In this document: positions 58,109-64,000 of the stretch, one piece after another
How positions within the stretch are numbered: position 1 is the stretch's first letter
Layout of the letters: each line of letters starts with the position of its first letter
NCBI GenBank assembly: GCA_035249175.1
Contig: DATFGT010000127.1
Location: 27,990-91,989 of the forward strand
Reading direction: 5' to 3'
Origin: 66-474 sp035249175
GTDB lineage: Bacteria; Pseudomonadota; Gammaproteobacteria; Xanthomonadales; Rhodanobacteraceae
DNA: 64,000 bases
Notes under the pieces: generated by a model
Database searches by the model: none
What the model was told of the DNA's origin: nothing
Seen by the model: only the letters and a program-made list of their open reading frames with translations
Made by a program: the position numbers and the translations under genes

Positions 58109-58551
58109 TCCAAACGTTCGGCTCTCGGCGATTCCAGCGATGGCGGCGGGCGAAAGTCCGCCGCTTTTTTTCTGCCTGAAGGTACGCACATTCCGATCCG
58201 GGCATGGAGAAAGCGAGGCTCATTGATCAGGATGGCCTGCATCGTGACAGTCCGGCCGCGGTGGGCAGGACTGGAATCGCCGGCGAGTAGCGGAGCGACC
58301 AGCATGAGGCTGACCGAGGAGCGCGTGGCGGGACTCGAACACAACGAGACCAAGCTGCCGGCCTTTCGGCCCTTCCTCGAGCGGTTGCGCGATCTGGGTC
58401 GTGCACGCTGGCACGGCAGGGTGATGCACTTGGTCTCCACTCGACACTGGACCTGCACCGTTGATTCGGCTGATGCTCGCTCAACCAGTGGCCGACATAA
58501 TCGCCGCTCAGTGCGCGGTACGACCGCGTTTGCATCCTCCAATATACGGTT
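58109..58551. other. Gene-poor region after the porin gene
   Basis: 443 bases. After the terminator at 58143-58171 there is an open frame on the plus strand (58223-58669, start near 58303) with 'EERVAGLEHNETKLPAFRPF' and 'RARWHGRVMHLVSTRHW'; it runs into the convergent YncE-like gene. It might be a gene remnant, but no family was recognised. Confidence 0.4.
58143..58171 (+). terminator. Rho-independent terminator of the porin gene
   Basis: GCGGCGG and CCGCCGC form a perfect 7-base stem around an 8-base loop, followed by seven T residues, 35 bases after the stop codon. Confidence 0.88.
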
Positions 58552-59151
58552 CTATGGCGATGCCAGGTCGCGCGAGCCCTTGCATGCTGCCCACGGCCAC
58601 CGCGCATCGACCCGGCGTGCGCCAAGATTGACGCGCACGATGCGGGCCCGGCGCTCGATCCGGAGATAAAGCATGCCGTTGCCATGCGACCACAGCACCC
58701 GGGGACTGCCGGCAAGCGACACATCCCCAACCACCGTGCCCGCCGCGGAATCGATCAGCCTCACGTCGCGTGCGCTCACCGCCGCCACGGTTCCCGCCGC
58801 GGCATCGAAAAACATGCCATTGGGAGAATTGGCGTTCGGGATGCGTCCAATGACTTCAAAGGAGTCCAAGTCGAAAATCCTGATCGCGCCGGTCGTGCCG
58901 TCAATGTCGCGGATGCGGCCGATGGGCGCGCCGCTGCGCGCGTTCCAGACGTCGATGCCGCCGTCGCGGGCCACGTAGATGCGGTGGCTGGCGCGATCGA
59001 GGAACGCGAAGTCGATGCCATCGCGTGTGCCGAGCGCCACGCCGTGGGCCGACAGGCTGCATGACACCGATGCGGAGTCTGGCAATTGCCGGCAACCGCA
59101 AGGCATCGCGAGCAGCGCTGCGGCCAACAGCCATCGGCGCGTTGGGTTCAT
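58552..59151 (-). pseudogene. YncE-like beta-propeller lipoprotein, probably truncated
   Basis: 199 residues. The N-terminus is a lipoprotein-like signal ('RRWLLAAALLAMPCGCRQ'). Propeller repeats follow: 'IYVARDGGIDVWNARSGAPI', 'IRIFDLDSFEVIGRI', 'GMFFDAAAGTVAAVSA' and 'VRLIDSAAGTVVGDVSLAGS'. Homologues of the YncE type usually have 300 or more residues. Here the blade before 'GAIRIFDL' is abruptly joined, and the protein stops soon after 'RWPWAACKGSRDLASP', where relatives continue. This suggests internal deletion and C-terminal loss, although a short functional form is possible. Confidence 0.55.
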
Positions 59152-59237
59152 TTGGGGCATCCCGCCGATCAGCAACGTGGATTTGGTGATGCGCGCGAAC
59201 TTGTTTGTCTCCCGACGTGCCTGGCTGTAATGCCCCA

Positions 59238-59801
59238 TCAGGCCCTGGCCAGGAATGGCATCGAACAAGACCACACCGATAGCGCTCCGAGTGCGGTGCC
59301 GATCAGAGCACCTGCCAACACGTCGGTCGGATAATGCAGGCCGAGTGCCACCCGGGAAATCGCGACGAGTACGGTGAACACGATCAGCGGCAGCGTCAGG
59401 ACTGGGAACCAGCCAACGGCGACGATGGTGAAGCTGACCGCGTGCAAGGTGTGACCCGACGGGAAGCTGAATTCATCCAGCGCTGCTGCCCTGGCGATTA
59501 CATCAGAGTGTGCGCGGAACGGGCGCAGCCGGCGTGTGTGCAGTTTGAGGGTGCGATATACCAACCACGCCACGAAACCGGTTACCAGCATTTGCAGGGC
59601 GGCAACGATACCGCGCGTTCCGCCGAACGCGGCCAGCACGACCATCAGTGCGTACCAAAACCAGCCATCGCCGAGGCGGCTAATGATGCCGAAGAAGCTT
59701 CGGACCCCGCGCCGGGAGGCCCAGCGGCTGGCAATCCGACACAGGCGCGGATCGAATGCCCGCAGCGTTCTCCAGCTATGCAGCGGCGCCGATGGGATCA
59801 T
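59238..59801 (-). CDS. PAP2-family membrane phosphatase
   Basis: 187 residues, five or six membrane helices. The three phosphatase motifs are present: 'KLHTRRLRPF' (KxxxxxxRP), 'FSFPSGHTLHA' (PSGH), and 'SRVALGLHYPTDVLAG' (SRxxxxxHxxxD). It hydrolyses lipid phosphates such as phosphatidic acid or undecaprenyl pyrophosphate at the outer face of the cytoplasmic membrane. It overlaps the end of the glycosyltransferase gene by 26 bases, so the two are co-expressed. Confidence 0.9.
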   Translation of the reverse strand: MIPSAPLHSWRTLRAFDPRLCRIASRWASRRGVRSFFGIISRLGDGWFWYALMVVLAAFGGTRGIVAALQMLVTGFVAWLVYRTLKLHTRRLRPFRAHSDVIARAAALDEFSFPSGHTLHAVSFTIVAVGWFPVLTLPLIVFTVLVAISRVALGLHYPTDVLAGALIGTALGALSVWSCSMPFLARA

Positions 59802-60921
59802 GACCGTGCTCCCGCACCAGGACGTGCAGCAGTTTGTCGAAATCGGCCGTTACCAAGTCCCGTGCACATTGCTGGGCGACGATTCTTGCGTTGAAACCGA
59901 GCATCCTGCGCGTTTCGACGTCCATGCCAAGCTCATAGGCCGAGGTGATGAAGCCTCGTTCATCCGATGCTGGGACAACGAGTCCGGAGATGCCGTTGGC
60001 AACGTGTTCTTGCGCCGCGGCGTGGTCGAATGCGACCACCGCCAGCCCCGATGCCATCGCCTCCAGCACGACATTGCCGAAGGTTTCGGTAAGGCTCGGA
60101 AACAGGAACACGTCGGCGCTGGCGTAGTGCGACGCCAATTCCTCACCATGCTTCGTTCCGGCAAAGATGACGTCCGGATAGGCGTCGGCGAGCGCGCCAT
60201 GCTGCGGCCCCTCGCCGACCATCACCATGCGCGCGGCCGGAATCCGCGCCTGCAAGGCCCGGTATGCTTGCAACGCCAAACCAAGGCCTTTCTCGGCCGC
60301 GAGCCTGCCTACGCACAGCATCACCGGTATATCGCCGGATACGCCCCAGCTTTTGCGCAAGGCAGGGTCCCTGCGATCCGGTGTAAACAAATCGGTGTCC
60401 ACGCCACGGCGCAGCTTGCGCACATGCGGGATGTCGGCTTCGGTCAGCTCCTCGACCAGCGCACGGGTAGAAACCAGTGTCAGCTGTGCGCGTCGGTGAA
60501 ACTGAAGCAGCCGCGAACGCACAAGGGGAGCCAGCAATCTGAGACCATAATGCGCGGCGTAATCATGGAATCGTGTATGAAACCCGGTCACGACCGGGAT
60601 GTCCATGGCATTCGCCACGTGCATCGCGGAGACGCCCAGCAAACCCTCTGTTGCGACGTAGACCGCGTCGGGGCGCCGTGCGCGCCAACGCTTGCGAAAC
60701 TCGCCGCCTTGGGGGATGCCCACCTGCAGCCCCGGATAGCGCGGCAAGGGCACACCGCGTGCCGAGAGCACTTCCACCTCTCCGTCGTTTTCATCCGGCC
60801 CGGGGCGAACCACTTCCACTCGGTGCCCGCGGGCGGCCAACCCGAGGGCCAGCGCCCTCACCGTGAGTGCGACGCCGTTGACCTGCGGCGGCCAGGTTTC
60901 AGTGACGAAGACGATGTGCAT
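59776..60921 (-). CDS. Glycosyltransferase family 4 (SqdX/MgtA-like)
   Basis: 381 residues of the GT-B fold. The N-terminal 'IVFVTETWPPQVNGVALTVR' and 'FHTRFHDYAAHYGL' are typical of SqdX/MgtA-like lipid or mannose transferases. The C-terminal donor domain has 'VMLCVGRLAAEKGLGLALQA' and the E-x7-E motif in 'LTETFGNVVLEAMASG'. It would transfer a sugar from a nucleotide donor, possibly to diacylglycerol. Start ATG 60921 fits the family; the upstream extension is rejected. First gene of a pair with the PAP2 phosphatase. Confidence 0.88.
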   Translation of the reverse strand: MHIVFVTETWPPQVNGVALTVRALALGLAARGHRVEVVRPGPDENDGEVEVLSARGVPLPRYPGLQVGIPQGGEFRKRWRARRPDAVYVATEGLLGVSAMHVANAMDIPVVTGFHTRFHDYAAHYGLRLLAPLVRSRLLQFHRRAQLTLVSTRALVEELTEADIPHVRKLRRGVDTDLFTPDRRDPALRKSWGVSGDIPVMLCVGRLAAEKGLGLALQAYRALQARIPAARMVMVGEGPQHGALADAYPDVIFAGTKHGEELASHYASADVFLFPSLTETFGNVVLEAMASGLAVVAFDHAAAQEHVANGISGLVVPASDERGFITSAYELGMDVETRRMLGFNARIVAQQCARDLVTADFDKLLHVLVREHGHDPIGAAA

Positions 60922-61779
60922 ATCCAAGGTCCTGTTGGGCTCGGGCACATCGTCGCATTCCAATGTTGCACACTCACGACCGCGCTATGACCCCTTGGTT
61001 ACACAGGTCCGGGGGTCAACACACACTTCCTGAACTTCATGCCCGTAGTACCGGAGAAATAAATCGAGGGGCAAAACTCGCAAGCAGACGCACGCGAGCA
61101 ATCTGCATATGCCCGCTCCTGGCCGCGGAGCGGCCAGGCCGATCAGGTCGCAACACGACCCAAACGTGCCGGACGCTGATGACCGGTATGGGTAAGCCCA
61201 TTTCCCCGTCAACCGACATTCAGCGGTTTCGGACCGCTGACTGTGTTCCGGTCTGAGAGGAGGTGGCTTGTCGAGTCCAGTAAGTGGGGAACGCTGTGAG
61301 TTGGGCAAATCCGGATGGGTTGGTACTGCTAAGTTTCAAAGTCAGCGTCCATCCCAACATGATCGTGGCGTTGACGAGCCCGGGGTACCGATTGTTCGGG
61401 TGAATGCCGCGCTCGAGACCTGCTTTGCTTGAATCGCGACGAGCTGATCGGTCGTTCCTGCCGCGAGGTCTGGGGTCCGGCGGATGGCTCCGATGGCATC
61501 GACTTGCATACGTTTTCTGATGCTGTTCTGACCTAAAACAGTGTGCAGAAAACCATAGATTGGCCGTGTCTCGAAAGCATAGTTTGGCCAAATCGAACTT
61601 TTTTGCTTCAAAAAGTATACGCACACCGGGCCAAACACATAGGACCGACGTGGCATAAGACGGCATGATCGATTTTCGGATTGCGCGCTGACGCAATCGC
61701 CCAGAAAGTGACAGTGTAATTCTCGTTTTGCGAGACGATCGCGAAGGACACTATCCCGCTCGAGCAGCGGGAGTTCCTC
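60922..61779. other. 858-base region with gene debris
   Basis: No intact gene. It contains a broken PAS-domain fragment (61365-61536), two imperfect copies of CATAGWTTGGCC about 28 bases apart, the palindrome TTTGGCCAAA (61583-61592), and an A/T-rich hairpin ACTTTTT/AAAAAGT (61597-61616). The latter elements lie in the likely promoter area of the gene at 61780. The left end holds the promoter of the glycosyltransferase gene. Confidence 0.5.
61365..61536 (+). pseudogene. Frameshifted PAS-domain fragment
   Basis: Three reading frames read together give a PAS-like string: 'VALTSPG' (frame from 61365), 'VPIVRVNAALETCFA' (from 61385) and 'LNRDELIGRSCREVWGPADG' (from 61429, open to the stop at 61534). 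The pattern (asparagine in 'VNAALE' followed by 'DELIGRS') matches the end of the PAS beta-alpha core. Two frame changes interrupt it, and no partner domain follows, so it is a remnant, perhaps of a sensor or diguanylate cyclase. The identification is by eye only. Confidence 0.4.
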
Positions 61780-62058
61780 ATGACCATACCAGTTGAAAGG
61801 ACACGGGCGATGTTGTGGGCGGGAGGCTTTCTGATCGAGCTTGCCCGCGACGATAGCCTGCCCCTCGCTATTAGGCAGCAAGCTGTCGCGATCGCACGGC
61901 ATTTCCCGACGATTGAAGACGTGGCGTTCATGGCCAGGTTTCGACATCCGACCGGCCTCGGTGTTGGGTTATCGACTCCGGAGGAAGCAGGCCCATGGGC
62001 TGACGATTGCAGGTTTGGGCCCCTGCGCTACTCCACACGCCTTGCTTGGCCCGAATAA
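61780..62058 (+). CDS. BPSL0761-family small protein
   Basis: 92 residues beginning 'MTIPVERTRAMLWAGGFLIE', followed by 'LPLAIRQQAVAIARHFPTIE'. This matches the BPSL0761 family of small helical proteins of unknown function, common in Burkholderia and Xanthomonadales. GGGAG stands 7 bases before the ATG. The C-terminal third ('GLGVGLSTPEEAGPWADDC') is not conserved in the family as I recall it. No partner gene. Confidence 0.7.
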   Translation: MTIPVERTRAMLWAGGFLIELARDDSLPLAIRQQAVAIARHFPTIEDVAFMARFRHPTGLGVGLSTPEEAGPWADDCRFGPLRYSTRLAWPE

Positions 62059-62357
62059 CCGGATGTGACACTGAACAGCGGCGCTGGAACCGAGTAGTGG
62101 CGAGTCCGCTCGTTGCTTTGAGCCGTGACTTCTATCAAGCGTCGACCGGCTCAAACCGACCCCAAGGAGTCATTCGCGACTGTCTGTTTTGGGGACCGAT
62201 GATCAGCGGCGAGTCTCGACGTCGGCGATGGCACTGCGCCGGATGGTCGCAAAAGTCCTGTAGGTGCCCGCAGCCGGTTGCCACCGGCTCGCATGGGCTG
62301 CTGCGCGAGTACACTCCGCCCCACTGCGGGTCCACGCATCCAACCAGGGGCGATCGC

Positions 62358-64000
62358 TTGAAGGCGGGGGCGTTTTTCAGCGAGCTCAAGCGCCGCAACG
62401 TGCTGCGCGCGGGAGTGCTGTACATCGGCGCTTCCTGGGCATTGGCGCAGGGCATCGCGCAGCTGACCCCGGCCATCGGATTGCCGGATGTCACGACGCG
62501 CTGGTTCCTGGCCGCGGCGGTCATCGGATTTCCGTTTTGGGCCACGTTCGCGTGGTTCTACGAGTTCACACCGCAGGGATTGATGCGCGAGTCTGAAATA
62601 GCGCCTGGCGATTCGGTCGCGCATTCCACCGGCCGCAAGCTGGACAAGTGGATCATCGCGGTGCTGGCGCTTGCGGTGGTGCTGCTCTTGACCAACACCT
62701 TCGTGTGGCGCAAGGGCGCAGGCTTGTCGGGTGACGCGGCCGCGAGCGGTGCGAATATTCCACGGAAATCCGTGGCCGTGCTGCCGCTGGTCAACGAGAG
62801 CACCGACAAGAACCAGCAGTACTTTTCCGACGGGCTGTCGGAGGAGATGATTTCCGCGCTGGGACAGGTGCATGACCTCAAGGTGATCGGCCGCAACTCC
62901 TCGTTCCAGTTTCGCGGCGACGCGCAGAACGACAGTGCGGGGATCGGTGCCAAGCTCGGCGTGGCGACCGTGCTCGAAGGCACCGTGCGCAGACAAGGGG
63001 ACCAGGTGCGCATCGTGGCATCGCTGATCAAGGCCTCCGATGGCAGCCAGATCTGGTCGCAGACGTACGAGCGGCAACTCAAGGATGTATTTGCGGTACA
63101 GAGCGACATCGCCACCTCGGTGGCGAGTGCGCTGAAGGCCGGCGTCTTCGGGCAATCCATCGAGGCGACCGACAAACCGCCCAGTGGCAACCTGGCTGCG
63201 TACGACGCCATGCTGCAAGGGCGCTATTACGCCGAGCGCCGCACCCGCCCGGACTACGTCAAGGCGGAACAGTATTACCAGCGCGCCATCGAACTGGATC
63301 CCGATTACGCGCTGGCCTATGCCCGCCTGGCGATCGCCGAGCAATGGTTCAACGATTGGGAAGCCAATACAGACGAACGCAAGATCGCCAGTGCCAGTGC
63401 CCGCGCCCATGCGCACATGGCCGTCGAACTTGCACCGCGCTCGGCGCTCGCGCTGGGAGCCCTCGGCATCAATCAGGCATGGTCCGACTTCAACTATGCC
63501 GCCGCAGAAGCGACACTGAAGAAAGCGGTCGCGCTTGATCCTTCCAATGCGGAAGCGCTCTACCAACTTGCCGATGTCACCGCTTCCCTCGGCCGCGTGG
63601 AAGAAGCCATCGGCATGATGCGCAAGGCCTTGACCATGGAGCCGCTGAACGCTTCCTTCCACTTCTACACCGGCCAGTTTCTGAGCGCGGCAGGCCAATA
63701 TGCCGAGAGCGAGAGGGAATCCCGGCGCGCACTCGAACTGCAACCTGGCGCCGATGTCTTCGGCTCGCAATTGGCCTTGGCGCTGATGGGACAAGGCAAA
63801 TTCGATGAAGCCCTGGCGGCGGCAAAAGCGGACCCGGACGAAGTGGATCGGCTGCAGGCGCTCGCCTTGATCTGGTATGCGCGCGGTGACAAGGCGCAAG
63901 CACGTTCGGCACTGGATGAGTTGATTCATTGGGACGGCAAGAACGGATCGGGCCTGGTGGCCGAGGTCTATGGCTACGAGGGCGATCTGGATCAGGCGTT
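62358..64000 (+). CDS. TolB-like/TPR membrane protein (partial, runs off the window)
   Basis: At least 547 codons. Starts 'FFSELKRRNVLRAGVLYIGA', with two membrane segments around residues 15-60 and 95-115. A periplasmic TolB-N/FlgO-like domain follows: 'KSVAVLPLVNESTDKNQQYF', 'LKVIGRNSSFQFRGD', and 'IVASLIKASDGSQIWSQTYE'. From about residue 275 there are TPR repeats ('YYQRAIELDPDYALAYARLA', 'LKKAVALDPSNAEALYQLAD'). Such proteins are common in Xanthomonadales and may accompany adenylate cyclase or transcription factor domains. The start is taken as TTG 62358 with AGGGG 7 bases upstream; no in-frame ATG is near. Confidence 0.85.
   Translation, partial: MKAGAFFSELKRRNVLRAGVLYIGASWALAQGIAQLTPAIGLPDVTTRWFLAAAVIGFPFWATFAWFYEFTPQGLMRESEIAPGDSVAHSTGRKLDKWIIAVLALAVVLLLTNTFVWRKGAGLSGDAAASGANIPRKSVAVLPLVNESTDKNQQYFSDGLSEEMISALGQVHDLKVIGRNSSFQFRGDAQNDSAGIGAKLGVATVLEGTVRRQGDQVRIVASLIKASDGSQIWSQTYERQLKDVFAVQSDIATSVASALKAGVFGQSIEATDKPPSGNLAAYDAMLQGRYYAERRTRPDYVKAEQYYQRAIELDPDYALAYARLAIAEQWFNDWEANTDERKIASASARAHAHMAVELAPRSALALGALGINQAWSDFNYAAAEATLKKAVALDPSNAEALYQLADVTASLGRVEEAIGMMRKALTMEPLNASFHFYTGQFLSAAGQYAESERESRRALELQPGADVFGSQLALALMGQGKFDEALAAAKADPDEVDRLQALALIWYARGDKAQARSALDELIHWDGKNGSGLVAEVYGYEGDLDQA

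Noticed and set aside
58223..58669. A 148-codon plus-strand frame after the porin gene
   Set aside because: Partly plausible composition but no family resemblance, no clear ribosome-binding site, and it runs into the convergent YncE-like gene; kept only as a note in the region entry.
62151..63929. A 592-codon minus-strand frame opposite the TolB/TPR gene
   Set aside because: The plus-strand frame has TolB-like and TPR motifs; the antisense product has only Arg/Gly/His-rich sequence.

Overview
The window is 64 kb of high-GC DNA, mostly with gammaproteobacterial gene content. The pst/pho cluster, Mrp antiporter, OprB and OprO/P porins, DksA-like protein, PagL-like lipid A deacylase, BPSL0761-family protein and TolB-like/TPR sensor protein together suggest a Xanthomonadales bacterium, most likely Rhodanobacteraceae (Rhodanobacter/Dyella-like). 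That placement is inference from gene content. No rRNA, tRNA, CRISPR array or intact insertion sequence is visible. Genes are densely packed, with many ATGA or TGATG overlaps.

Layout. 0-8 kb: the start of a secreted BNR-repeat protein (cut by the window edge), a SnoaL-like protein, an ECF-sigma-led operon (sigma factor, glucoamylase-family protein, cysteine-less flavoprotein), a patatin, a PhzF-type isomerase and a thioesterase. 8-15.4 kb: two coupled histidine kinases, one a 1,901-residue soluble kinase with about 20 HAMP-like modules encoded by 276-bp tandem repeats. 15.7-26 kb: an MscS channel, a PQQ-type propeller protein, OsmC, a divergent pair of pirins sharing a 19-bp palindrome, a sorbosone-dehydrogenase-like lipoprotein with its DUF2231 partner, a zinc-finger-less DksA paralogue, and an MFS exporter coupled to an NAD(P)-binding oxidoreductase. 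26-31 kb: a periplasmic membrane-bound sugar/polyol dehydrogenase (Tat small subunit, GMC flavoprotein with a three-cysteine Fe-S motif, triheme cytochrome c) followed by an OprB porin. 31-35 kb: FMN reductase, DsbA-like protein, peroxiredoxin, DoxX, GFA-type protein and a HAD hydrolase.

35-41 kb holds a complete, tightly overlapped Mrp Na+/H+ antiporter operon (fused A/B, then C, D, E, F, G). 41.5-47 kb holds a six-gene partner-switching operon: membrane hybrid kinase, single-domain receiver, RsbW-like ATPase, STAS protein, patatin-like lipase, and receiver-PP2C phosphatase. The lipase inside this regulatory set is the most unusual gene order in the window.

49.9-58.1 kb is a phosphate-starvation island: phoB and a phoR truncated at both ends converge on pstS-pstC-pstA-pstB-phoU. 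A divergent OprO/P-type porin shares the pstS promoter region, which has good Pho-box matches. Next to it is an overlapping glycosyltransferase/PAP2 pair that could make phosphate-free glycolipids (inference). The spaces around phoBR and at 61 kb look like decayed or acquired DNA, with dispersed palindromic repeats, a broken PAS-domain fragment and truncated genes. The window ends inside a TolB-like/TPR membrane protein.
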